Positions 1-14,022 of a stretch of 64,000 bases of DNA are shown in pieces. Below the pieces are notes generated by a model. That model was not told the origin of the DNA. It did not search any database and saw nothing but the letters and a program-made list of their open reading frames with translations. This stretch comes from Chionoecetes opilio (lineage: Eukaryota; Arthropoda; Malacostraca; Decapoda; Majidae): the NCBI GenBank assembly GCA_016584305.1, contig JACEEZ010026244.1, positions 55,001-119,000 of the forward strand, read 5' to 3'. The position numbers were made by a program, and so were the translations under genes. Within the stretch, counting starts at the first letter, position 1. Each line of letters starts with the position of its first letter.

Positions 1-633
1 TTCCTTAGTCCTGCTCAACCCATTGTTTCAAATGTTTTAATCCCAATTTAGAATAATATTTAGGAGTGAGTGCATCAGCAACATTAAGTGATCTAATACA
101 AACGGGAACAGTAACTAAGATCGAAAAACTTCCATAGTTTTATAAGTCATGTCAGTCTTTCTTGATAGAAGCTGTAAATTTCCCAAATTCAGAAAAAGAT
201 ATTCCTAAATGAAAGAAATTCCACATGAAATAAGTGGCCAGCGTAAATCCTCATTCTGCTTACCTCTGAATTTCACCATCGAGAGGATATCTATTTGATG
301 AACTGCCAAAATCAGCAAAGCATGCTAATTGAATTCTTGTGGATGAAAAATGGAGACTACACTATATTTGAAGAACTTTCTTATCAACTTCACTTCACAA
401 AGTACTGGAATATTATTGCGTTGAACAGGAAAAATTATGCAGGACTGTCATAGTCCATATCCACCCATTCTCAATACCCTTTTCAAATGCAGGGGCTGAT
501 AATTTTATTTATCCAACTAAATCTAAAATCAAACTTCTCTGATTCTCTCTTGAAAATAAAACATTAAGTGACCTAATATTTACAATATATCATATGAGAC
601 ACTTGAAAGCATCTTCTCACAACCTGAACATTG
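1..633 (+). pseudogene. hAT-type transposase, C-terminal fragment (copy A)
   Basis: This stretch is homologous over its whole length to 8310-8940, where a longer copy of the same transposase lies. Shared landmarks include a run reading close to GAGTGCATCAGCAACA and the CACTTCACTTCA(A/C)AAAGTACTGG block. Translated piecewise it resembles the end of hAT transposases, including the C-terminal dimerisation region, with the last readable residues near [14 protein letters not shown] at 594-635. Stops and frameshifts break every frame, so it is a pseudogene. It starts before the window and ends where the (TA)n array begins. The hAT assignment rests mainly on the better copy at 7205-8992. Confidence 0.6.
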
Positions 634-635
634 AG

Positions 636-2061
<1,426 letters not shown>

Positions 2062-2074
2062 ATATATATAATCG

Positions 2075-2187
2075 AAGTTACAGCGGTGCCGATTATTTAG
2101 GGTAAAATATATGAATTTAGGGTAGAATAGACTTGATCTAGGGTAAGTTCAGTGGAGCACTGGAGCTCATGGAAGGCCTGGACCTGC
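2075..2187. repeat. Dispersed repeat with AGGGTAA motifs (copy 1)
   Basis: Contains repeated AGGGTAA/AGGGTAG words and ends with CATGGAAGGCCTG. A second copy in the same orientation, also just beside a (TA)n array, lies at 10395-10498. A third, looser cluster of AGGGTAA words lies at 6950-7045. No coding potential was seen. Confidence 0.6.
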
Positions 2188-3005
<818 letters not shown>

Positions 3006-3163
3006 AAAAAGGAGAGAGAGAGAGAAGGAGAGAAGAGGAGAGAGGAGAAGGAAAAAGACGACAGACAGACAACAGACAGACAGACAGAAAGAGAGAGAGG
3101 GAGAGAAAGAGAGAGGAAGGAGAGAGAGGAGGGGAGAGGGAGAGGAGAGAGAAGAGAGAGAGG
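3006..3163. repeat. GA-rich purine tract, right bracket of non-LTR copy 1
   Basis: Degenerate GA repeats with GACA interruptions (ACAGACAGACAACAG). It forms the other side of the array that holds the copy 1 retroelement. Confidence 0.9.
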
Positions 3164-3409
3164 TTTAGTTTGATTTTTGGCCCTTTTGATGACAGGGGAT
3201 TTGGGACCGTTCTTGCCGCTTGAACGCGATTGGCGAGGATTTTTAGCAAATTTCCCTTCCCAAAGACAAAGTTAAGAAACTGATTCTAACGGGCCCCATA
3301 CTTTTTTCTTTTCCAGCATTGCATTGTGGGGAAAAGGGGAGTTTGTGTTACTTTCACCCTAAAAGTTTGTATGTCGATGACCTGACACATATAATTATCT
3401 GTCTGTAGT

Positions 3410-3600
3410 TTATATTTGGCCAAAGCCACCCCCCCGGGGGGAGGCGGGTTAAAAACCCCTGGAAAAACCCCCGGCCCCAACACTGCTGGGGGGCAGGGTG
3501 GGGTTTTTAAGTAAACACCCAACTTTTCCACTCCGCCCAGGGACGAACCGGGACTTCTTGGTTTGATGAGCGTGCTTCCCCTACACCACGGAGTAAAAAA
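3410..3600 (-). mobile_element. tRNA-derived SINE
   Basis: On the minus strand the head reads like a tRNA gene: TGGTGTAGGGGAAGCACG matches an A box and CCCGGTTCGTCC a B box, both RNA polymerase III internal promoter elements. The body (CCGCCTCCCCCCGGGG and flanks) recurs at 5380-5520 and, in the opposite orientation, at 6090-6265. The A box and B box each carry changes, and the homopolymers look inflated. This is the only one of the three copies that still shows a full tRNA-like head. Confidence 0.65.
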
Positions 3601-3970
3601 GAAGGAACAGGTTTCCCTCTTGTCTTTTGGGGGATGATTGCTATGAAAAATTCTCGGTTCAGCTTTTTTGAGTCTTCATTTAGTTACAATTATTTTTTTT
3701 GTTTGATTTAATTTAATTTTTTTTGGAAAAAAAAAGTTAACTGGTTTTTGTGTCATGATTGGGATATTTTTAATTTTTTAAAAGTGAAAAGAGAACATTT
3801 TTTTATTGTGGAATGCTGAATTCAATTTTATAAGGTATCTACTGATATATTATTTTAGCAAAGTTTGTACGGATAATTTATATAATTATTAAAAAATCGA
3901 AAATTTTGGTGGCTCGGACAAATGGGGGCTAAAAAAGTTCCAACCCTGGGACCTCCCAGTCTTGCCTTCA
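3601..3970. other. AT-rich spacer, nothing recognised
   Basis: Rich in A and T runs. No ORF, RNA gene or repeat could be supported. Confidence 0.5.
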
Positions 3971-4204
3971 CTATAAGGGGTTGTGCGGTATCAAGAAAAT
4001 ACCGGTATTCCGATCCCTTTTTGCGGGAGAAATCCCGGGACGTCCTCACACGGTATCAATACGTTTACCGGTATCCCGATACCGTAAGGAATCCCGGTAT
4101 TACCGGTATCGGTATTTTTTTTTTTTTCGGTTTTTTTTTATTTGCCATCTCGACAATTATTAACCTTTACAGCATGGCCCCCCCCCCTTTAAATAAATTT
4201 TCCT

Positions 4205-5240
4205 ATAGGTCGGCCATTTCTTTTTTCAATTTTTAACCCCTACCGTACAGCAAAGATAAGGTAAGGTAAAGATGGGAGCATACGTTTAGCTGGCGTGGCA
4301 TGCGGTGCTCATCTCCGGGCTTAGCCTTGAGCCTGTGGTGGGTGAAACCCTTTACCCCGGGACCGGGGCTAGTGTGACCCCCGGGTTACCACAGACCACA
4401 GTACAGCATAGACCCCCCTAAAAAAATTTTCCGGGCTCGGCCATTGACAATTTAAGGGGGGCCCCGAAAAACTTGGCCGGGGCCCGCACCCCAGGGGAAA
4501 AAAAAATATTTTTTCAAAAAAAAATTGAATGCGGGACATTTCTTTTTTGCTCGAACACTGTTACATTGCATGTACCATAATATCCCCAAAAATTTAGTCC
4601 CAAATGTAATCTAAATATGGGGGGAAAAAGTTTAAATTTAAATTAATATGAAATCTAAACCACTTTTGGAAAAATTTTAAAAATCCTTTCCCGCCCTTTT
4701 TAGTGGTTTTATTTTATCCAGCCCTTCACAAACCCCCTTCAGATACCTCTAAAACGTAATAATAAAGTGGGGGAGATTAAAAAATAAAAAAAATTTTACT
4801 AACCAACCCTAACCTAACCTAGTTTGGGAAAAATTGTAGTCCTTTCCCCCCCTTTATATCCGTTAGGGGTTTTGGTTAGGTTTAGGAGGTTAGGTTAGAA
4901 ATTTTTTTTTTGGGGGGGCCGGGCGGGGGTAATATAGGGGGAAGGGGCGTTGAGGGGGCATCTCTCCCCCCCTTTAAAATTTACGTTTTAGAGGTATCTA
5001 AAGGGGTCTGTAAAGGTCGGGAGAAAAAGAAACTAATAAGGGGGAAAAGGACTCTAAAATTTTTCGCCACTTTTCATCGGGGCCCCTGCACTCCCAGTCC
5101 CGGGCCCTATTAGGGCCTCGCACACCATAAATCCGCCCCTGGCGTCGGCCATTTTTTTTTTTACAATTTCGTAACCCTCCCGTACAGCATAGACCCCCCT
5201 AAAAAAAATTTTTTGGCGTAGGCCATTTTTTTTTTTGCAT
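4205..5240. repeat. Interspersed short repeat with CCGTACAGCA words
   Basis: A phrase close to GGCCATTTTTTTT, CAATTT, then CCGTACAGCAAAG/TAGACC occurs at 4211-4256, in part at 4400-4445, at 5145-5205 and again partly at 5215-5240, always in the same orientation. Between them are degenerate inverted CCTAACCTAACC (4802-4818) and GGTTAGGTTAG (4868-4899) words. No protein is supported. Confidence 0.4.
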
Positions 5241-5267
5241 CAGTAAAAATTTTAATGGGAGTAGCCG

Positions 5268-5271
5268 TGTG

Positions 5272-5303
<32 letters not shown>

Positions 5304-5322
5304 TGGTGTTGTGGGGGTGTGT
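5268..5322. repeat. (GT)n microsatellite
   Basis: TGTG repeats with small slips. A second short GT run lies at 5524-5562, so the SINE fragment between them is bracketed by GT. Confidence 0.85.
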
Positions 5323-5379
5323 GTATTCAAGTTTATTTTACAGGGCCGAGTGCATCGTAGGGGCCCCTTCCCATATCAA

Positions 5380-5520
5380 CTTTTATCTTTATCCTTTGTG
5401 TTGGCTGAAGACATCCCCCCGAGAGGCGGGTCACAACCCCCGGCTAACACCCGGTACCCATCATGCGGGTGGACAGGGCTGGGTTTTTAAGGAAAAAAAC
5501 CCCAAATCTGCTCCGCCCGG
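5380..5520 (-). mobile_element. SINE fragment, tRNA head missing
   Basis: Shares the body of the SINE at 3410-3600: GAGAGGCGGGT, then CCCGGTACCCATCATGCGGG, then GGGTTTTTAAG and CTCCGCCCGG. It stops exactly where the tRNA-like head would start, at a G run followed by (GT)n. Confidence 0.55.
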
Positions 5521-5629
5521 GGGGGGTGTGTGTGTGTGTGGTGTGTGTGTGGTGTGTGTTGGTATTTTGTGGCATCTAGGTAGTATGATGGTTTCGGGTA
5601 TCTTTATTATTATCATTAGTCATTTTTAA

Positions 5630-5890
5630 ATATTATTATTTTTTTTTTTTTATTTTATTTTTTTATTATAATTTTGATTTTTATTATCATTATTGTTATA
5701 AATATTATTGTTAGTATCACTATTATTTTTTGTTTATTTTATTGGTTATTATTATTATTATTAAAAATTATTTATCTTTAATACCATTGCTTTATTGTTA
5801 TTATTTTTATATTATTATTATATTATTGTTTTTTTTATTATTAAAATAATTTAATCATTTTTTTTTTTATTATTATTATTGTTATTATTT
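5630..5890. repeat. (ATT)n-rich low-complexity tract
   Basis: Dense TTA/ATT triplets and T runs over about 260 bases. No coding content. Confidence 0.85.
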
Positions 5891-5981
5891 CAAAGGGTAA
5901 GCCGTAGAGGGGGGAAACGTGAAACGCGAGTTCCTTAAAAATAGATGGTAAAGATACGAGGGGTCAGTTTTTTGAGGTGAA

Positions 5982-6076
5982 ACACACACACACCACCACA
6001 CACACACACACACCCACACAACACACCACACCCACATACACAGTCACCACACACACACACACAAAAATTACACACC
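5982..6076. repeat. (CA)n microsatellite
   Basis: Interrupted CA repeat of about 95 bases immediately upstream of a plus-strand SINE copy. Confidence 0.85.
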
Positions 6077-6089
6077 ACACAGGTACTCC

Positions 6090-6265
6090 TGGTTGGGAAG
6101 CCGTCGGTTCACAACCCGGGTTCATCCCCGGGCGGGCGGAAACAGATGGTTTTTTCCCCTTAAAACCCGACCCCCTGTACCCACAGTGAAGGGGTACCGG
6201 GTGTTCCCGGGGGGGTTTGTGCCCTGCTCCCCGGGGGTGGGGGCTTGGGCCAACCCAAAAAAGCT
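6090..6265 (+). mobile_element. SINE copy, plus orientation
   Basis: Starts with a B-box-like CCCGGGTTCATCCCCGG, then CGGGCGGAAACAGATGG, then GTACCCACAGTGAAGGGGTA and a GTTTGTGCCC stretch. These are the inverted counterparts of the segments in the two minus-strand copies at 3410 and 5380. The A box half is not visible, so this copy is 5'-truncated or too noisy to read. Confidence 0.5.
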
Positions 6266-6938
6266 TAAGGATGAATGAAAAAAATTTTGTTTTGGGAGAG
6301 GGGCCATACGAGCGTTGCTTGGCCCTGAAAAAAATACAACTAGAAAAGAGAATACACACAGTCACACACACAAAAATTCTTTGAAAAAATTATATTAATA
6401 ATAAAATAATAATAATAATTTGGAATAAAAATAATAACAAAAATGAAAATGATGTGCCATTATTAACCATAAATAGTAACTAAGCTAATAATAAAATAAA
6501 AATTTAATAAAATAAAAATAAAACAAAAATAAAAAATTTTATCTAGGCAATTTTATAGTGACGCCTGTGTGATTGAATGATCCGTTTTCTGTGATGGTCT
6601 TGCGGGGGGATCTTCCTCGGGGGTAGGGGGAGGGAGGGGGGTTTCAAGCGGCTTTGTCACTGAGCGTAATGGGCCCAATGATAACACGCGCCTCAGATTT
6701 GGGGACTCTGACCCAAATAGCCTTACGCTACCATACGTGTCTCGGCAGTCCTTTGTTGCGAAAAAAAAAACACAATACCGAAACCCAATCCCCCAAAAAA
6801 TATACCCATCCCGGATACGATGCACCACCAAATACGATCCCGGGTATCCCGAAAACAAAAAATACCGGTAATAACCCCCCGGTACTCCCGGTGCTAAAAT
6901 CCCGGTATTTTGGATACCAAAAACCGGTGCACATCCTC

Positions 6939-7204
6939 AGGTTTCCATTTTGGGTAAAATACCCTAAACTAAGGAAATCAGCCCCCTTTCTAGGGTAAGG
7001 GTTTAGGGTAATGCATAATCTTGGGTAATTCAGGGTAATCAGGTGTTTGTCAGTTTTTTAAAATTCAAATTAAAAGGGGTTTCATTGACGTAAAAAGTGT
7101 TTAATTTTCTTTTTTTATACACACGAAACTTTATTTATGTAAGGCTGGGGAAATCTATGTGTCCCCCTTTCATAACCCCCGTTTTCTGTTCTGCCGGGGG
7201 GGTT
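6939..7204. other. Spacer with scattered AGGGTAA words
   Basis: Six or so AGGGTAA/GGGTAA words at 6950-7045, recalling the repeat at 2075-2187. Nothing else was recognised. Confidence 0.4.
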
Positions 7205-8992
7205 TAGTGTTGCCAGATGACGAAAATTTCACCAGATGACAAAATTTTGGGGAAATTCTAGGACAAAGTATTGCCAGTTTTAATATTGAAAAGCCCCAAT
7301 CGAAAAGTCTGCAGGGAAAAATTTGAACCTGGGGTGTGTTTTCTATCAGAACATCACTTGCCCTTTTTTAGTGAACCCTTACAGACTCCTAAAACCCAGT
7401 TTCCTGTGCGATTCTTTAAAAAGTAAAATGGGGAAGCAAAGACCTAAAAACATAAAAGACAAGTTTTTTGGAAAGCTTTTTCGATCGCACTAAAACTCTT
7501 TGGAATTTTAGTGAAAGGTTTTTTTCCGTAATTAAGATAGACAAAGACGGGGTACAACTAAAAAATTGTGCGTTTTAGCCAATTCTTGAGAAAGATAAAC
7601 TTGAAAACTTTTCGAATTGAAGGGGTTAAATGTGCTCCTTAGGACTGTTCAATCCCTGAAGGAATGTTCCATCAAAAAACATTCTGTTAATAATATTGTG
7701 GGTTTTGTTTTGAACTAAAAATGTGATGAGGGGACCAACCATTCAGTAGAAAATTATTAAAAGAAATTTGCCTAAGTTAATTGAAAATGTTATGCCACAG
7801 TTTCATCTATGGCATCAAATGCTTGCCTCAAACCCAAAATTGTTAAAGTTTTATGCCGTAACATTTTTTTGCACACTTAATTTAATCTAGCTCCAAGAGG
7901 CAAAATACATTAAAAAGAGTTTCAAAAATTTGCTGATTTTGAACCTCATAAAACCTGGCTCCAGGCCAAAACCAGGGGGTTGTCGTACAGGATGGTGAAA
8001 AGATTGTTGGTAGAAAGTGGGATCATTGGAGTTTTATTTCACAAAATTAACTTTTAGTGCCAACACATGTAAATGATATGATGTTACTGCCTTGAAAAAA
8101 AAGTTCCCCAAGCCTCCCTCGAATTTCTGGATTCAATTTGGGTATTTCAATAGTTATAATACTTCTTCGTTGAGGCTCCGATTTTTTTCACATGAAAACT
8201 GAGACATGCAAACTCTTTCGAAGTTGTGTACGACTTCAGGGATGTGAGCTTTTTTAAGAATGTATTTTTCATTTTTAGTCCGGGTCAACATTTTTTTTAA
8301 AAGGTTTTAATTCCTTTTGAGAATGTATATTAGGATGAGTGCATCAGCAACAGTAAGGGATCAAAAACAATGGGGAACAGTAATAGGCAGAACTTTACAG
8401 TTTTTAAGTCGTGTTAGGGTTTTTTCTTGATTGAAGCTGTATCCCAGATTCGAAAAGATATTCATCAAAGAAAAAATTTCATAAAGTAGTGAACTGTGTT
8501 CCTACTTCACAAAACCCGTTCTGCATCAATCTGAATCCCCCCACCCTTTAGCATATATATTTGATGAACTCCACAATTACCAAGATGCCAAAAAAAAATC
8601 TTGTGGATGAAGAAGGAACTGCCTTTTTGGTGAAGAACTTTCAAATCAACCCACTTCACTTCAAAAAGTACTGGGATTTTGGCTGAATAAAAAAAAGGAC
8701 AGGCTGCCATGTTACCCCAAATTTTAACCCATATACAGTAGTTACCCCACCCTCTTCTCACTCCCCTTTTAAAATGAAAAGGGGTTTTGAGCTTTTTTTT
8801 CAGCAAAACTAAATCAAAACTAAAACTTGAAAAAGATCCTCTTTTAAAAATGAAACCCTAAGGGGGTTTAAATCATGCAATATATCACTGAAACGTTGAA
8901 AATATTTCACATACCGAACTTTGAGGACAAATGTAGAAGAAATCAAAATGTCAAAAGGATGAAACGTTTTCAGAGGTTTGCAAATAGAATAC
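7205..8992 (+). pseudogene. hAT-type transposase pseudogene (copy B)
   Basis: The left tip TTAGTGTTGCCAGATGACG resembles a hAT terminus (CAGTGTTGCCAG type). Piecewise translation finds, in order, a FLSEHHLPFFSEPL-like stretch at about 7340-7385, a SNACLKPK-like stretch near 7820, then FQKFADFEPHKTW followed by a RGLSYRMVKRLL stretch at about 7920-8010. The last matches the TRWLS region before the insertion domain of BED-finger hAT transposases. The C-terminal third (8310-8940) is shared with copy A at 1-633. The protein would be a DNA-cutting transposase, but many frameshifts and stops abolish it. Some of these may be consensus error. A minisatellite element interrupts just after the C-terminus. 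Confidence 0.7.
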
Positions 8993-9735
8993 TAGCCGCA
9001 AAGCCGCCCCCGGGCGGATTTTTGGCTACCCCTGCGGAGGGCTATTGGGGGGCCCTTCCCCCACCATCTGGTTTGGGGGCCTTGGGCCCACCAAACACAG
9101 ACTCCCCAGATAGCCCTTCTAATTTCCAAAAATCAGGGATGAAAAAATTGGTTTCACGCCAACCCATTCCCATCCCCCGCAACCCTTACTCACCCCCCCC
9201 CCTTTCACTCACCCTTCCCATCACCCCCCCCCTTCCCCATCACCCCCCCCCCATTCCCCATCCCCACACCCCCATCATCCCCTTTACCCATCACCCCCCA
9301 CCTTTTCCCCTACCATCACCCATCACCCCCCCCCATTCACTCACCCTTACCCATCCCCCCCCAACCTATTCCCCACCCATCACCCCCACCCTTTCCTCAC
9401 CCATTACCCATCACCCCCACCCATTCACTCACCCATTACCCAAAACACACCCCCATTCACTCACCCTTTACCCATCACCCTCCACCCTTTCACTCACCCA
9501 TTACCATCAACACGCACCCTTCACTCACCCTTCCCCCACACCCCAACCTTTTCCCTCACCCATCACCATCACCCCCACCCTTCACTCACCCATCACCCAC
9601 ACCCTTATCCATCCCCCCACCCATTCACTCCCCCATTCCCCTCACCCTACATCAAGGTTTCCTAAATTTTCTCGCAACCCATTTTTTTTTAAAATTCCCT
9701 CGCTAATGGGCTAGAAAAAAAAAGAAAAAAAAAAA
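8993..9735. repeat. CACCCATTCACTCACC minisatellite element
   Basis: A GC-rich lead (8993-9110, with GGTTTGGGGGCC) is followed by about 500 bases of a degenerate minisatellite built from CACCCATTCACTCACCC, ATTACCCATC and ACCCCC words, then TCAAGGTTTCCTAAATTTTC and an A-rich end. The same order occurs inverted at 17755-18268, so the two are copies of one repeat unit with defined edges. The proline/histidine-rich ORF across it is an artefact of the repeat. Confidence 0.75.
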
Positions 9736-10185
9736 AGTGAATCACTCACAAGTATGTTTAAAAACCTTTCCCCCTGGTCAACCCGGGTTCAAAAAATGGC
9801 CTATAGGAGTTTCCCCCAGGGGGGGCGGAAAACCTATCCCACACACACACCACAACACACACACACACACGCAGACAGACGAACACCTTTCGTTAAATTT
9901 TATTATAAAAGATGTATAAATACAAATATGTATATGCCCCTGTAAAATGCAAATATGTATATGTACCTATTATTTTAATTTTTTGAAAGTTTTGGGGTCA
10001 ATTAACTTAGTCAGTTTTTCTAAATACTTATTTTTTTAAAAAGTGTTTTTTAATAAACCCAGAAATATTTTTTTTTAATGAAATGATTTTAAAACTAGCA
10101 AACTAAACTGGCTTAATTTTACTATTTGTTTTTTTATCAAAAAAAAAATATGGATTTTCCCCTATTTCCTTTTTCTTTTATACTT
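9736..10185. other. Spacer with (CA)n
   Basis: A short (CA)n lies at 9840-9872 and a GGTTCAAAAAATGGCC stretch with SINE-like flavour at 9785-9830. The rest is AT-rich with nothing recognised. Confidence 0.4.
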
Positions 10186-10215
10186 ATATATATATATATT
10201 ATAATATTTTATTAT

Positions 10216-10246
<31 letters not shown>

Positions 10247-10275
10247 TATATATAAAAATATATATATATATTTTA

Positions 10276-10372
<97 letters not shown>

Positions 10373-10390
10373 TAAAATATATAATAAAAA
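10186..10390. repeat. (TA)n microsatellite
   Basis: About 200 bases of TA with AATA and AAAA interruptions. Confidence 0.95.
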
Positions 10391-10394
10391 ATAA

Positions 10395-10498
10395 TCGAAT
10401 ATACAGTAGACCCGTTTATTTGGGGTAAAACGTAAGAATTTAGGGTAAATTGATTTGACTCTAGGGTAATTTCAGGGGAGCCATGGAAGGCCTGACAT
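10395..10498. repeat. Dispersed repeat with AGGGTAA motifs (copy 2)
   Basis: Matches 2075-2187 in order and orientation: GGGGTAAAACGTAAGAATTT, then a CTAGGGTAA word and CATGGAAGGCCTG. Both copies follow a (TA)n array. Confidence 0.6.
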
Positions 10499-12858
10499 CC
10501 CTACACTAACCAGAGAGTTATTTGGCTGGGAGCTAGGGGCGAGTAGACGATGAGTTCGCCCCGGGTTAGTACCCATCTTTCACGTTTTTTTTTTTTTTCC
10601 CACCCTTTGTTCGTTGCTCCTTTGAGTCACTTTTGAGTAACTAGGGGGGTGGAAATGTTTGTGATATTATTACACTTTGTTTAACCACCACTTAGGGTGA
10701 AGCTTCAGTTATCACGTGTAAGTGGTTTCCGGGCTCGTTTGATTATTGCAGTTTCTCCAGTGTTTAACGTAATTGAAGGTTTTATGTAACATTTTTCTTC
10801 AAGTTCATAGATGGAGTGGATTAGAGGGCAGGCGTGTGTTCAGTCTGAGCTGCTCGGCACTTGAACCCCCTGCTTTTCCCGCTTTTTCAACGTGTTGTTT
10901 GTTGTTTTTTTTTGTACCCGGTTGTTTTTTGGGTTGTGAGTGTTTGTTGATTTTTGTTGTTTATTATCCCATTAGCCTTTAGAGACCTGTGCAGGTAGAA
11001 GTGAGCCCTGAAGGTGTGCTACAGGCAATTTCAGGGTAGGCCAAAACCCTCACGGGGCAGGGCGGAGCTGTTTCGACGCCTTTAGGAGGCGGACAGGTCA
11101 GTCCTCCCCCCGCTATGGTAACATGGCATGTAACCCGGGAAAATTTAGTTTTTTTTCCCCCTTTTTTTTACTGACTTAGCAATGTTTACTATGAAGGTAA
11201 AACTAAGAAAAAGGGGGTCTACCCCCTATCTTCTTCTTTTAAACAAACCCGGGGAACGGGGGGAATACGGGGGTTTTTGGGGGAGCGAGCAATAAATAAG
11301 AGAAAATGGCCCCCCACAAAAAAAACCCCAAACTAGTTTTTGGGATTTTTTGTTTGGGGGGGCCATATTTCCCTTATGTGTCTGCTTTAGGGGGGGGGGC
11401 ACACATATGGAAAAATTTGGCACCTCCCCACTAACAATCCCCAAAAATAGGGAAATTTCCCCAGTTCATGACTTTTTCGGGGGCCCTATTTCCCTTTGTG
11501 TGCCCCCCACCAAGGAAGCTAGGAACAAGGAAATCCTCTCCCCAGTAAAGTTTGAAAACCGTACGGGGCTGCCATCTATGTCGAACACAGGATATGAAAG
11601 AGAAAAAATAGGAATTTAAGCGGGAATATAGTTTTTTATTTTTACTACTGATCCTCCTTTTTTGTATTTATGTTTTCCTATTTAAAAAACCAGAACATTC
11701 TCCCAAAAGGTTTAAAGAAATGTACAGTATTTTTTTTTATTTTTATTTTATAACACATTCTTTTTACCCGGAAAAGATGGTGAAAGTAAAATATTTTACT
11801 AACGTAGATAAAAGTTAAATGCCAAAAACTTTTTTTTCTGTTTACAGATTGTGGTGCGTTTTTATTACATTTCTACATCCATGATTTCAGGAAAGTTAGA
11901 AGGGGCTATTGGGGGAAATGCATTTGTTTTCATCTGTGCATAGTAGGCTATAAATGAACAAAAATTCAAAAATAAATACAAAATGGCCCCCCAGTAGAGC
12001 GCCATCTAGTGTTTTTACTGAGTGTCGCCGCTGTCGTCGTCGCCCGAAAAAAAAAACCCCGTAGCGAAATTTAAAGTATTACTCGCAGATACAAAACATA
12101 AAAAACGCTGAAACAGGGTAGAATACAGTCAAAAAATACGTGTATCATCTTAGTGGCAATACAAATCATAGTAAGCTATAATTCTAATTTGGGGCTGGCG
12201 ACATCACTGCAGGTGGCGACTTTACTGTTATCTACGGTCATGAAATTGGAAAAAATGGGTGAGAGGGGAATGAAAGGGTAGAGCAGCAAGGAGGGGAAAG
12301 TAAAGGGCAGGGGTAAAAAAAAATTGTTGCGGCCCTCCCCTAGGGGAGTTCTTGGTACAGGCCCTCAGAAATGTAGATAAATAAACTACAAATTAAGGTG
12401 TAAAATTTTTTATGCAAAATTCCACTTCCCCGCCGTTTGGCATTACAAAGAAAAATCATCAAGCAAAAAGTCTAGTAAACACACAACACAGACCAGTAGT
12501 AAAAGAATTTTAGGCATTAATGACATTCCATGAACAGCAAAAACAAAATTTCCCCTCATGCACCCATATCTGAATCCTTTATTTTTTTTTAAGCTGTGAA
12601 CAACTGTGTCCTGAAAAATTAACACACTTTTGGGTCTAATATTTTGGGTGCAGCCCTTATTGTTGGTGGGGCATCTTGCGACAGTCTCTGGGCGGCATGC
12701 AGACGATCCCCCGTTTTGGTGTTGTTGATGCAGCAATTAAATTTTCGACCCCGTAAAATAAAATAGTCAAGTCACACCAATTAATTATCAAATATTTGCA
12801 AAAATGTGCTGGTGTGTATAATGCTTCCTTGTGTATTTACCACACAGACATACAAAGA
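10499..12858. other. Accessory spacer, no gene recognised
   Basis: Noisy, homopolymer-rich sequence. The ORFs here are short, compositionally biased and show no domain I can recognise. One repeat segment at 11430-11520 recurs at 16110-16210. Confidence 0.4.
11430..11520 (+). repeat. Dispersed repeat segment (copy 1 of 2)
   Basis: The phrases AAATAGGGAAATTT, CAGTTCATGACTTT, CGGGGGCCCTA and GTGCCCCCCACC recur in the same order at 16110-16210. Function unknown. Confidence 0.5.
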
Positions 12859-13072
12859 AATATATATATATATAATAATATATAAAAAATATATAATAAT
12901 ATAATATTATATATATATAATATATTATATATATATTTTTATATATATATATATATATATAATATATATATAATATATATAATATAATATATATATATAT
13001 ATTATATATAATATAAATATATATATATATAATATATATATTTATATATATATATAATATATATTAAAATAT

Positions 13073-13103
<31 letters not shown>

Positions 13104-13108
13104 ATAAT
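12859..13108. repeat. (TA)n microsatellite
   Basis: About 250 bases of TA with AATA and TTTT interruptions. Confidence 0.95.
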
Positions 13109-13907
13109 ACATACTAGGGCCCGTCGCCCTTGATAAAAGTCTTTTTTTGAGGTACTTGAAAGGGAGAATGATTCATAATTTTTGCAACATATATGGGTTT
13201 GAAACCCGATTGAAATTTACCCCTTTTTTTTCACACCTGAAAAGTCATTCAAATTCCCTATTTTAAAATTGGACTAATTATGAAAACAAAAAAATTATAC
13301 AACATGACACAAAACGTAAAAATCACTGAAATAAAAGAATTGTCAACAACTTCTGCGCACCTGACAATCCTGTCATCCTTTTTTATTTTTCTGGACAATT
13401 TCAAATGTGATAGACTTACATGGTTTTTGGGGTTGTTCCGGGGGCGCCATGGGTGGATTGCCCTCTGGGGAAACCGTGGGTTTCCGGGCCCATGTTTTAG
13501 TAGCCACAAAATGTCAAAAGTAATTATATAATAAAGTGGGGTAAAAAAAATAGGAAAAAATTGGGCAAAATAATGACAAGCCCTTGTTGATGTAATTTTA
13601 AAACTCTATGGTTTAGAAGAACCCTTGGGGAAAAAATTACTGTCACTGTAGGCCCCAAGGGAAAGGGGGCATTGCTCCCTGAACAAAAAAATGAAGCACT
13701 TTGTAGAACTTAAATTTTGTTTGGTCTCTGGGAAATTTTTTTATTAACCAGATTAATGGATTAAAAATGCTTTATTCCCTTTTTGAACAACTTTTGTTGG
13801 GGATTTTGGTGTCACTGATATGAAAACATGGTATTTCCTTAGTTTTTTCATTGTAAAGAAGTCCCCACTTAAAAAAATTTTATTATAACAATCCTTCTCA
13901 CCCCGTG
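13109..13907. other. Spacer, nothing recognised
   Basis: The two overlapping 83-residue ORFs at 13258-13531 on opposite strands have no visible domain and are probably chance. Confidence 0.4.
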
Positions 13908-13934
13908 ATAATATATATATATATATTATATATA

Positions 13935-13965
<31 letters not shown>

Positions 13966-14022
13966 AAATAAAATATATAATATTATATATATATATATAA
14001 TATATATATAATATAATACACA
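13908..14022. repeat. (TA)n microsatellite
   Basis: About 115 bases of interrupted TA. Confidence 0.9.

Larger units (their letters stand above)
3971..6938. mobile_element. Putative DNA transposon bounded by inverted ACCGGTAT arrays
   Basis: The left end (about 3978-4120) carries several ACCGGTAT, CCGGTATTCCG and CCCGATACCG words. The right end (about 6770-6930) carries the same words inverted. The outer tips also agree: the left reads TGTGCGGTATCAAGAAAATA, and the right, inverted, reads close to TGTGCACCGG followed by GGTATCCAAAATACC. Such terminal and subterminal arrays are typical of hAT-like elements, but no transposase is readable between them. The interior holds SINE copies and microsatellites, so it may be a composite. 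The consensus is noisy and no target duplication could be confirmed. Confidence 0.4.

Noticed and set aside
4802..4899. CCTAACCTAACC and GGTTAGGTTAG as arthropod telomere repeats
   Set aside because: Only two or three degenerate units in each direction, well inside other repeats.
8875..9714. 279-residue proline/histidine-rich ORF and the 329-residue ORF at 17759-18748
   Set aside because: Both are frames through the two copies of the same minisatellite.
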